From: an uncultured Eubacterium sp.
Lineage (GTDB): Bacteria > Bacillota_A > Clostridia > Lachnospirales > Lachnospiraceae
Direction of reading: 5' to 3'
DNA length: 16,745 nt
NCBI GenBank assembly: GCA_948560485.1
Contig: CAOXUF010000006.1
Coordinates: 7,782-24,526, forward strand
Shown: positions 1 through 8,194 of the stretch, one piece after another
Numbering within the stretch: position 1 is the stretch's first letter
How the letters are laid out: every line of letters starts with the position of its first letter
Position numbers and translations under genes: made by a program
Notes under the pieces: model-generated
The model's input: only the letters and a program-made list of their open reading frames with translations
The model's database searches: none
What the model was told of the DNA's origin: nothing

Positions 1-799
1 CACGCTGTGCCATCTTTGCTCCACAGTTATATCTCATCTGCTCAACGTTAACTCCCTCATAAGAGCTGGCTGTATATCCATAATAAACCCAAAGGAATGT
101 ACAAATCTTCATATCACTGTTAGGATCAGACAATGTAATACAATTCTTTGGTGTCATTACGACAATCTCTCCCGGTCCTAACTCTTTGTAATCTGTATAT
201 CCCAGATTTTTATAGGCAAAATTCTCAAAACTTGCACAGAACGAACCCTCTTTTCTTCCTATCGTAATCGGAGTTCTTCCTTGCTTATCACGTGCTGCAT
301 AGATTCCATTTTCATTCATAAGCAATAAGGACAGTGAACCATCAACTTTATCCAATGCATAATTAATACCATCTATCAGATTATCCTTCTGGTCAATTAA
401 TGTGGCAACTAACTCGGTAGCATTAATATCTCCACCACTCATTTCCTGAAAATGAGTATGCCCATGCTTATATAAATCCTGTGTCAGCTCGTCCATGTTG
501 TTAATCTTACTAACCGTTGTAATGGCGTATGTACCATGAATAGAACGGATAATCAATGGCTGGGATTCATAATCAGAAATACATCCGATTCCCAGATTTC
601 CTTCCATCTCCTGAAAGTCTTTATCAAACTTTGTTCGAAATGGAGAATTTTCTATATTATGAATTGCTCTGTCAAATCCCTTCTCTCCTAAAACTGCCAT
701 TCCGCCACGTCTTGTTCCCAAGTGTGAATGATAATCTATTCCGAAAAACAAATCAAATACACAGTCTTCCTTTGATGCTACGCCGAAAAATCCACCCAT
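1..799 (-). CDS. PurF-like (amidophosphoribosyltransferase family) protein, partial, degenerate glutaminase domain
   Basis: Reading minus from an ATG at 799, an open frame of 266 codons runs off the left edge, so only the N-terminal part is visible. AGGAGG lies five bases before the ATG. The protein aligns by eye with the N-terminal glutamine amidotransferase domain of PurF: HSHLGTRRGGMAV near residues 24-36, DGSLSLLLMNENGIYAARD at 153-171, LGPGEIVV at 207-214, and a C-x-F-x-x-V-Y-Y segment at 233-240 where PurF enters its phosphoribosyltransferase half. In active PurF the mature chain begins Cys-Gly. Here it begins Met-Gly-Gly-Phe-Phe-Gly, with no cysteine before residue 13. The arginine motif (GHxRYST) and the Asn-Gly oxyanion motif are also not recognisable at residues 70-78 and 93-98. 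It is probably a family member unable to use glutamine, acting with free ammonia or doing something else. The PRPP-binding part is outside the window. Confidence 0.8.
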   Translation of the reverse strand, partial: MGGFFGVASKEDCVFDLFFGIDYHSHLGTRRGGMAVLGEKGFDRAIHNIENSPFRTKFDKDFQEMEGNLGIGCISDYESQPLIIRSIHGTYAITTVSKINNMDELTQDLYKHGHTHFQEMSGGDINATELVATLIDQKDNLIDGINYALDKVDGSLSLLLMNENGIYAARDKQGRTPITIGRKEGSFCASFENFAYKNLGYTDYKELGPGEIVVMTPKNCITLSDPNSDMKICTFLWVYYGYTASSYEGVNVEQMRYNCGAKMAQR

Positions 800-872
800 A
801 ATTGCCTCCTATTGCTTCTGTATGTTTCTTCTTGCTATTTTCTTGTTGAATGTAAAATCTTTTCCGTTATAT

Positions 873-901
873 ATATTAACGCTTTTTAGAGGGATTGACA
901 A
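873..901 (-). promoter_or_regulatory. sigma-A type promoter of the PurF-like gene
   Basis: Reading minus, TTGTCA (896-901) is followed after exactly 17 bases by TAATAT (873-878). These match the -35 and -10 consensus at 5/6 and 4/6 positions. The pair sits between the stop of the lipoprotein gene and the PurF-like start, leaving a leader of about 65-70 bases. A short inverted repeat, CGTTA/TAACG (865-869 and 877-881), overlaps the -10 and could be an operator, but it is short and AT-rich enough to be chance. Confidence 0.5.
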
Positions 902-920
902 TGGGAAATGTAAAACTATC

Positions 921-1955
921 TTACTTCTTATCTAAATAATGTGCATATAACTCATAGGCTGACGCTTTTGTTGTGAAAACCAGTTCTGTATATGTTGTGT
1001 ACTTCTTTCCTTGAACCTCATAATCAAAGACTAAGTACTCATTACATTGATAAGAAAAATTGTCAGCAAGTTCTTTATTTTCTATAATAATAGAAGTATC
1101 TATCTTTGCTCCCTTTTTGATTTTTACTGCTTTCTCCCACTCTTTCTCCGTAGAGGATTTTCCCTTTTTGATCTGCAACAGACATTTCTTTATCTTATTG
1201 TCGCTGTTATATATGGATATATTTTTTAAAACAATATCTTTGTTGGATTTCAATGTTTCCTGTCCCAGATAGTTTATAATCCCCTCTTTGTTATTTTCGA
1301 TAAAAATATCCGATTCAGATGGTGCTTTTATTTCTAATGCTTTATCATTTCGTTTAAGCTTACTATCATAGTTCAGTTTTATATTTCCTATATTAATTCT
1401 TTTTTCATTGTTTTTATATTTTACAACAACTTCCTTGATGGTTTCATTGTCACCATCTTCCTTCATGTTAAATTCTATATCTATTCTATAACGATAAACT
1501 TTACCTTTTGCTGCCTTTCGAAGTTGTTCATATTCTTTCGAATATTCTTCCATCTTACTCTCATACTCTTTTTGATTACTTTTCTTTAACTTTTCCAATT
1601 CAAAAACACTGATATCGTTATATAAAAAAAATGTATTTAAATCTAATTGCTCTTCATCAATTTTTGTAATGCTCGTCCCATAAGAAACCTTTGTTTTCAT
1701 TTCTACATTTATGTCACTGATATCAATTTCCGAAGAGGATAAGAAATCTATCGAGAAACTATGCATGATAGAAAATTTCTCATAAAATGTATAATTTACT
1801 TTCTCTGGAATCACATAAATATCATCTTTTTCAATTTTATCTCCAATGCTGCTTAATTTACTTTCTATGTTTTTTGAATTGTCATTTGTACATCCTATAG
1901 TTGCTATTAGGATAAAAATAGCTATTATTAAAATTTTTGTTGATCTGTTTTTCAT
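921..1955 (-). CDS. putative lipoprotein of unknown function
   Basis: A 344-residue protein that I do not recognise. The N-terminus is a lipoprotein signal: KNR near the start, a hydrophobic stretch at residues 8-20, and a relaxed lipobox ending in Gly21-Cys22, so Cys22 is the likely lipidated residue. The protein should be anchored outside the cytoplasmic membrane. The rest is highly charged, rich in Lys, Glu, Asp, Asn and Ile. It has a Glu/Lys-rich, probably helical segment around residues 105-150 and mostly alternating hydrophobic residues elsewhere, which suggests beta-sandwich modules. No catalytic motif is visible. AAAGGAA lies about eight bases before the ATG. The frame is intact, unlike the genes just upstream of it on the same strand. 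It could be island cargo or part of the host chromosome. Confidence 0.7.
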   Translation of the reverse strand: MKNRSTKILIIAIFILIATIGCTNDNSKNIESKLSSIGDKIEKDDIYVIPEKVNYTFYEKFSIMHSFSIDFLSSSEIDISDINVEMKTKVSYGTSITKIDEEQLDLNTFFLYNDISVFELEKLKKSNQKEYESKMEEYSKEYEQLRKAAKGKVYRYRIDIEFNMKEDGDNETIKEVVVKYKNNEKRINIGNIKLNYDSKLKRNDKALEIKAPSESDIFIENNKEGIINYLGQETLKSNKDIVLKNISIYNSDNKIKKCLLQIKKGKSSTEKEWEKAVKIKKGAKIDTSIIIENKELADNFSYQCNEYLVFDYEVQGKKYTTYTELVFTTKASAYELYAHYLDKK

Positions 1956-2028
1956 TTGTTGTTTCCTTTCTTCTCATTCTATTTAATAAGCTAACACTTT
2001 CAGCATGATTATCGTTGTCCAAACTCAT
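1882..2028 (-). CDS. possible small ORF overlapping the lipoprotein start
   Basis: On the minus strand an ATG at 2028, preceded by GGTGGAAAT, opens a 48-codon frame ending in TGA at 1882. It overlaps the first 70 or so bases of the lipoprotein gene in another frame. The peptide would begin MSLDNDNHAESV and is hydrophilic, with no recognised motif. It could couple translation into the lipoprotein, be a gene remnant, or simply be chance. Confidence 0.15.
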   Translation of the reverse strand: MSLDNDNHAESVSLLNRMRRKETTNEKQINKNFNNSYFYPNSNYRMYK

Positions 2029-2092
2029 ATTTCCACCAACATCTTAAAAAACTCTTTTTTATCTTATCATTTACATTGATACACTTTTAGAT

Positions 2093-3115
2093 TCAATTCT
2101 TACCCTTTTTCTTTACTGCGCTATGAATGTTTTTAATACTTTCCAAATATTCTTCTTCGACCGGAGCTAAGTTCTGTTCCTGATACTTCCTATATTCTTC
2201 TGTTGCTTTTTCAATTGCCTGTGCATGACTAATCGTTCCGGCTCCTTGCAACACTTTTTCACCTGTAGTTTTTAAAACATTATCAAGGTGCTCCACATAA
2301 TCTGACATATACATAGGATTGTGGCGCATAGCTTGAATCTCCGCAAAATCAAAATATCCCTATACAATATTATTTAGGATCTTTAACTCTTCATCATTGA
2401 GATAATTTTTTGCAATACTGATATCTTTCAATACAGGAAAATCACCAGAAAAACCTTTCAATCCCATAAAAGGCTTACTGGCATCCGCACGCTCGTATAT
2501 AACTTCTGCTGCTGTATGTCCATGTGCTGCATAGTGCAATTTATTTTGTACCATTTTAAAAAACGCAATAGATTCATTACTCTTGGGATCATAATCAACA
2601 CTTGTCGCATAAAGGTCAAGTACCTGTCGGTACATAACTTTTTCAGATGAGCGAATATCCCGAATACGGTCTAATAACTCTTTCCAGTAATTACCGCCAC
2701 CCAAATTTTTCAGTCGTTCATCATCCATTGTAAAGCCTTTTATCATGTACTCTTTTAATCGTTCGGTAGCCCACCGCCGGAAATTTGTAGCAATCTTGGA
2801 TTTCACTCTATATCCAAGGGAAATAATCATATCAAGATTATAATGTGTTGTATTATAGTTTTTTCCGTCAGCCGCAGTTGTTCGGAATTTCCGAACAACT
2901 GTATTTTCTTCTAGCTCACCCTCTTCAAAAATATGCTTAATATGCTCACTGATATTAGATTTACTGGTTTGGTAAAGCTCACATAATTGTGCCTGCGTAA
3001 GCCAAACAGTCTCATCTTCAAATTTAACATCTATTTTCGTCTGCCCATCATCCGTTTGATATATGATGATTTCACTCCCTATAATATTTAGATTATCTTT
3101 GTTGTTCTCCACCAT
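2093..3115 (-). pseudogene. RhuM family protein, interrupted by an in-frame TAG
   Basis: Reading minus from ATG 3115 (AGGA six bases upstream), 251 codons run to a TAG at 2360-2362. The same frame then continues without shift through GYFDFAEIQA and 78 more residues to a TGA at 2093. Together they form one 340-residue protein of the RhuM (virulence RhuM) family. Recognisable blocks are ETVWLTQAQ and KSNISEH (helix-turn-helix-like, about residues 34-57), GYRVKS, FRRWATERLKEY, GGGNYWKELLDRIRDIRSSEKV, YATSVDYDPKS, AAHGHTAAEVIYERADA and, after the TAG, NPMYMSDYVEHLD. The homologous position is normally a sense codon within NNIV-x-GYFDFAE, and CAG to TAG would be one substitution. RhuM genes often sit inside type I restriction-modification loci, but their biochemical role is not established. 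A nonsense pseudogene is likeliest; the 251-residue product may still be made. Confidence 0.85.
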
Positions 3116-3142
3116 TCAGGTTCCTTTCTGTTTTCTATTTTT

Positions 3143-3745
3143 TCATGTATTTTTACCTTTTAAGATTTCATCAATTTGTTCAGATTCAATTCGCTCTTTT
3201 AAATAATTAATTTGTGTTTCGATATAATTTTTATGTTTTATCCATTTTAAACCTATGAGGCTTAACCGGATTTCTTCCATTCTTTCCTTAATACTTTTCT
3301 GTATTAAGGAATTGTCAGAAATCACACTTTTTTCCTTTTTCACTCTGTCTATTTTAAATGACAGTTCATTATACTTTTCATCGTATGCTTCTTTTGTAAT
3401 TTTATCATCAATGAAAATGTCGGTCAATTTTTTTCTCTGCTCCTCCAACTTATAAAGTTTCCGTTGCACTCTCACTAATTTTTCTTTACTTTCATCTTTC
3501 TGCAATGCTGCTTCGACACTATTTAAAACATTGTCTAACACATCTTCAAAATTGTCTGCCAAAAGCTGAAACATTTCTAAAAATGCACTTTCAATAATTG
3601 ACTCATCTATTGCTTTACTGTTAGGACATTTATTCTTCCCAAATTTTGTCTGATAACTACATTTCCATACAGGTTTATTTTCTTTTCTTGTCTGACAATA
3701 AGATCTTCTAGTATAATTCCCTCCACAAAATCCACACTGACACAT
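3143..3745 (-). pseudogene. large serine recombinase, C-terminal fragment only
   Basis: This 200-residue frame starts directly in a zinc-ribbon motif: CGFCGG (Cys4, Cys7) with partners Cys29 and Cys40, as in the recombinase zinc beta ribbon. A long charged coiled coil follows, from about residue 85 to 190. That is the order found in the C-terminal half of large serine recombinases, which are normally about 500 residues. The N-terminal resolvase domain with its catalytic serine and the central recombinase domain are absent, so it cannot recombine DNA. Four bases separate it from the stop of the truncated ParB gene upstream on the same strand, and that gene is broken exactly where this one begins. 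A single deletion probably removed the ParB tail and the recombinase head. It has no convincing ribosome binding site and probably is not translated. Confidence 0.75.
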
Positions 3746-3749
3746 ACTG

Positions 3750-4370
3750 CTAAATAGTAAAAGCTACTTTTTCATCATCTACCATTTTCAAAATCTGTGG
3801 TATTAAATTCGTCAATCTGATATATCTCTGTATCTGTTTTTCACTTTCTCCAACCTGCTTAGAAAGTTCTTTCCTTGAAGAATAAGGTTGTACTTTATTT
3901 ACCAACCTTATTTGCTCTTCATCTTGATTGACTTCTAAATAATAAATTCTTAATGAAGGATTATTTGACTTTTGGACAACTTGACCAGAAGATAAATCTG
4001 TTCTATGTCCTTGCTTATTCATTGCATCTAATTTCATTTTGTAAGCAAAAGCCTTTTCGCTTGGTAATATTTTTTCTCTATGCAAATTGCTATCTACCAT
4101 TGCAATAACAGTCTGATTGTCATTAAATTCTCTAACTATCACCGGAACCTCTTCTATTCCCAACTCACTACATGCTAATTTTCTTCTGTGACCGGATACC
4201 AATTCATACCCTTCTCCATTTGGATTTGGTCTTGCCAGTAAGGAAACTATCACTCCATCTTTCTCAATACTCTTCATTAATTCATCCAGTTCCGCATTTC
4301 TAATAACTTTAAACGGATGATTCTTGAACTCTTTAATCTCCTTGAGCTTCAACATTTTAATTTCTTCCAT
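3750..4370 (-). pseudogene. ParB/Spo0J family protein, C-terminally truncated
   Basis: The 206-residue frame starts at ATG 4370, with AAGGAGG seven bases upstream. It carries the ParB N-terminal domain: FKNHPFKV near residue 16-22, a SGHRRK box at 59-64, MVDSNLHREKILPSEKAFAYKMKLDAM at 91-117 (cited by blocks), and a helix-turn-helix around 165-187 (SRKELSKQVGESEKQIQRYIRL region). Relatives on Clostridia conjugative elements run on for roughly 80 or more residues after the VDxxKxAF segment. This one stops after VAFTI, directly at the junction with the recombinase fragment. The C-terminal dimerisation part is therefore missing. These ParB-type proteins usually belong to integrative elements or plasmids, as partition or regulatory proteins. 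Stable function is doubtful, although the DNA-binding part is complete. Confidence 0.75.
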
Positions 4371-4391
4371 TCCATTTCCTCCTTTTTAACG

Positions 4392-4432
4392 AAAAAGACC
4401 TATCATTCTCATTTCTGAAAATGATAGGTCTT
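4392..4432 (-). terminator. rho-independent terminator after the DUF1016 nuclease
   Basis: A perfect 13-bp inverted repeat (arms 4395-4407 and 4420-4432) continues inward, after one mismatch, with three more pairs closing on a TTTC loop. Read on the minus strand it is followed by a short T-run (TCTTTTTC). It lies 24 bases past the nuclease stop and just before the ParB ribosome binding site. The nuclease unit therefore probably ends here, and ParB would depend on readthrough. Confidence 0.7.
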
Positions 4433-4456
4433 GCACTTTTTCTATCAATTTTACTG

Positions 4457-5532
4457 TTAACCCAATTCTCTTTCTATTTCTTCAATAGAAGGCAAACTAC
4501 TCTGGAACTCCTCTGGCAAAGACTGTGTGAGCTGATTCTGCCAATCTGCAACACCAATCGGGTTCTGATAACCAGATAAAGAATATTCCACTACAGTTTT
4601 ATTCTTACCCTTAACCAACAAAAGCCCGATTGTAGGTTTATCATCAGGATGGCACAAAATATCATTTACAATATTTTGATACATATTTAACTGGCTGATA
4701 AATCCTGGTTCAAAATCACAGGCTTTCAATTCTATCACAACATAGCAGCGTAATTTTAAGTGATAAAACAAAAGATCCAAATAGAAATCCTGTCCTCCAA
4801 CCTCTAAATGAACCTGCCGACCAACAAATGCAAATCCCTGTCCTAATTCTAATAGAAAACTTTGAATATGCTCTGTTAGTTTCTGTTCTATTTCCACTTC
4901 ACGTCTTGGCATATCGGTTCCCAAAAAGTCAAACAAATAAGGATCCTTAAATATCTGATTCGCCATATCAGAATCAAGCGGTGGCAGTGCCACAGGAAAA
5001 TTGTTGACTGTTTTTCCAGTACGTTCCAGTAATTTACTTTGTATCTGTAACTCAAGTATCGCTTTACTCCAGCCATTTTCTATTGTTTTACCCGCATACC
5101 ATATGCGTTCTTCCGGTGTCTTTAATTTATCCATCAAGGTAATATTTGTCCGCCATGGTATTTGTGCAACGACCCGTTGCACTATTTCTTCATCCCCCAA
5201 CACTGGGCAAATTTGCACATATATTTAATATTACGTGGAGAAAAGCCAGACATTTCTGGAAAAGCAATTTTCAGATCCTTTGACATACGGTCAATAACCT
5301 TTGCTCCCCATCCCTCTTCCTCTTGTTTTTTCAAAATAGCCCTGCCAATATTCCAGTAAAGGCAAATCATGCTTGCATTAGCATTCATTACAACTGAAAC
5401 TCTTTGCTTCTGAATTTCTTTCTTAATTTCTTCTATAAATTGCAAATAACTATCACTCATTTCAAAAAGATTTGGAGCAACCGGAAAAATCACTCCCTCT
5501 TTATCTTTTCCCATCCGCTTGCGCTTATCCAT
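4457..5532 (-). pseudogene. DUF1016/YhcG-type PDDEXK nuclease, frameshifted in a G-run
   Basis: Two overlapping minus-strand frames make one protein. The first (ATG 5532, GGGAGG six bases upstream) gives 116 residues ending CWGMKK. The second, in the next frame, supplies EEIVQRVVAQIPWR onward to the TGA at 4457. Restoring one G to the G5 run at 5194-5198 would give TGG GGG GAT GAA and a continuous 358-residue chain, the usual length for the family. The N-terminal DUF1016 part has NIGRAI and GFSPRNIKYM. The C-terminal part has the nuclease core, with GQDFYLDLLFYH (Asp249, Asp253 of the restored protein) and VIELKA (Glu268, Lys270), then QLNMY. All catalytic-looking residues remain, so the break looks recent. 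Family members often accompany type I restriction loci; their target is not settled. Sequencing error in the run is possible. Confidence 0.85.
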
Positions 5533-5807
5533 AAAACACCTCCCATATTCCTATTTGCCAATGACCATATTTACCTTTTTCTTATTCTTACATCCACATT
5601 TGGCAAAGCATAAATTGCTTTAAGTGTAATTTTAGGCAAAGTCAGTATCGACTACTTCTATACATTACGATTTCTCCTTACATTCAAATTGCGTTTCCCC
5701 GATAATCTTAAAAACACCTTAATATAGAAATCATTTTATCACCTGTCTTTGGTTAAATATAGACCACGTCCTTAATTCCCATGGAATGGAATATAATACA
5801 ATCATAA
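5533..5807. other. 275-bp gap between the nuclease and the ATPase, no gene seen
   Basis: This AT-rich spacer must contain any promoter of the nuclease unit, but I find no convincing -35/-10 pair. It holds an 8-bp inverted repeat, TTTGCCAA (5554-5561) and TTGGCAAA (5600-5607), 38 bases apart and just upstream of the nuclease ribosome binding site. This could be an operator or chance. On the minus strand AAGGAG precedes an ATG at 5665, but that frame closes after seven codons. Confidence 0.3.
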
Positions 5808-8181
5808 TCACACCGTCACTTCATCACCTACACAAAAACTTTTTATATCTGCACACCACTTTTGAATGTTGGTTTCAATGTTTTGCTTTCCTTCCAAGTG
5901 TGCCAAAATATGCCTTTTATTTAATAAATAAACGAAACAAATAACTTCCTGTGCAGTTCTTCGTCGCTCTTCATCACTTAAAAAATTCAAATAATCCATG
6001 TCGTCTAAACTATTTGTTCTCTCTAGCATATGACTATCGCCATTAAGCACAAGCCTATACATTAGATTCTTGAAATAATCAATGTAATCTTTGTCTCCAA
6101 TCTGTTGCAAAATCGTATCATCACAGGAAATCTCTGCTATTCCCTTTTTATACACAAATGTTGAGAACGCCTCCATCACTCGTCGCATTAAATTCCCAAC
6201 AATCAGAGTGTCATTCGCATTCTTACCACAAGCATAATCATATACAACTTTCAAAATCTCAGAATATTCGTTTCGTTTTGTGTGACTGAATGGAATAATC
6301 TCTTTGTTTTTTAATTCACAACAAGCATATGTAACTTTCTTTTGCCCGTTGCTTTCTCGCTTATATTCGTTGCAAACCTCTTCTCCAATTTTTTGAAGAT
6401 CATATAAACACTGAATATCATGTGTCATCACTAGAATTTGGCTTTCTGGATTGGTTTTAATAATATCGGCTACCTTTGCTTTCAGCAGTGACATAATTCC
6501 CACTTTGTTTTCAAAATCAAAACTTGATATGGGATCATCAATAACAAGGATTAGTTTTTTTGAATACCCGTCTTTCGCCTCCTGATTCATAATCAGTTCT
6601 GTAAAAAAAATAGCATAAAGCAATAATATTTCTTTCACCAACAGACACATTGTTAGGCTTTACTGCTTTTCCGTGGGCATACAATACATATTTATCACCT
6701 TCAACTTTGATTTCTAATCTATCCTTTGAAAAGAACACAAATCTAAGGCTCTTATTAATCAAACCGACTGCTATTTTTATGTTTTTCTTTCGAGATTTTA
6801 AGATATTCAGCTCATCATTGAGATTTTTGATTTTCTCGTCAGATTCCTTTAATGCTTCATCGGCTTTCTTCTGTTCCTCCAAGGCTTGCTTCCATAACTT
6901 AATATCGCTAGAAACCTCATAATGTGCAATGGCTGCATTATCATTTGTGAGATTCCTTTTAAGTGTTCCAATTTTTTTAACTGCATTGTTATAATTTTCT
7001 ATTTCCTGCTGTAACTTAGTCCTAAACAACTCATATTGCTCAAGTTTATCAATCAGGCAGCTCTCAAAATCAGTAATAGGTGTATACGGATGATTAATCT
7101 TTTTAAGAATAATTTCTCGTATCTTAAATATCTCTTTATTGATTTCTTCCACTACATCTTTACACTTTATATAATTAGGTGAATTCAAGACATCCATACC
7201 AGAAAAATCAACATTCAATTCCTGTATGATGCATTTTTTGAGTTTTTCCTCATGAATATCAACCTCTTTCGATAATACTTTCTCTATACTACCAATCAAA
7301 TCTCGTTTACCTTGATCTGAGATTTCTTGAAAACAAAAAGGACATTTCTTTGTCTTTTCTTTCGAAAATACTGACTTCATTTCACTAATTTGGTCTAATT
7401 TCCCATCATCAATAAGCTGAAGAAGATATTGCTCACGATCTGACAATGTAGGTCTTTCAACCTTCTTTGAAAGAAGATTTTTTAATACCTTTTCATCATA
7501 TGGAACATTCAATTTCACAGTACTTCTAATCTGAGCCGCTTCATTAGCTATTACCTGACTTAACAGTTGAAGATTCTCTTCATAACGTTTTCTCAAATCC
7601 GCCAATGTTTCAGCAGGTTGCAATGCGATAATAGAATCCATTACTTTATCCGTAACGCTGGCATTGCGTTTACCATTATTAATAATCTTTTCTCGCTCAG
7701 CCCAATGTCCATTTCCAGACAATCCAAGGTTAATCTGAAATTTACAGTTGCTTGGAGACTTTATATTATCTTTGTCTTTATATTCGCCAACAACTGTTTT
7801 AAGTTCTGCATTTCTTTTAGATTCAGCTTCAATTCTAAGTTCCAAATCCAATATTTTATCTTCAAGATTACCTAGTTCGCCCAAAAGAATAATTGCATTC
7901 AACCCATCGTCTCGTATTTTAACACGTGAACTCACATAATCTTCATTAAACACATGAATACACTGCGTATCCACAAAAGCCATATCTTTTTCATCAAGTA
8001 ATGTGGCTTGGACTATATCATCAACTACATCCCCTTTTGCCTTACGCACAGCATTAGAAATAGTACTTTTTCCAGAGCCATTTTTCCCGTAAAGAACTGA
8101 TATTCTATCTTCATTCATAAATAATTTCAGCTCTTTTTCTTCATTAAAAAAGCCCCCTTTAAACTTTATCTTTTTTAGCAT
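5808..8181 (-). pseudogene. AAA_13-type RloC/PrrC-like ATPase, frameshifted at a T8 run
   Basis: The minus frame from ATG 8181 (GGGAGG five bases upstream) gives 547 residues: Walker A GKNGSGKST at 32-40, long coiled coils, a zinc-hook-like CPFC (Cys280, Cys283) and an ABC signature SVGERN at 513-518. It then shifts at a T8 run (6603-6610) and ends with an unrelated tail. Removing one T joins it to the second frame and gives a 790-residue protein. That part supplies Walker B LILVIDDP, the D-loop SSFD, the switch histidine MTHD, and a C-terminal domain with R-R-x-x-E (Arg666, Glu670) and NGDSH (His717). ATPase, CxxC hook and Arg-x3-Glu...His resemble RloC and PrrC anticodon nucleases, which guard type I restriction systems, although generic AAA_13 proteins can look similar. 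The short product lacks Walker B and the nuclease-like part. Pseudogene, slippage switch and sequencing error all remain possible. Confidence 0.8.
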
Positions 8182-8194
8182 TTTATCCTCCCAT

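Noticed and set aside
556..801. Plus-strand open frame at the left end
   Set aside because: It is the antisense shadow of the PurF-like gene, which has a promoter, a ribosome binding site and clear homology on the minus strand.
895..924. TTGACA on the plus strand that looks like a -35 box
   Set aside because: No matching -10 or plus-strand gene follows. The same bases serve as the -35 of the minus-strand promoter.
5642..5665. Strong ribosome binding site and ATG upstream of the nuclease gene
   Set aside because: The frame closes after seven codons and shows no sign of a conserved leader peptide or of attenuation structures.
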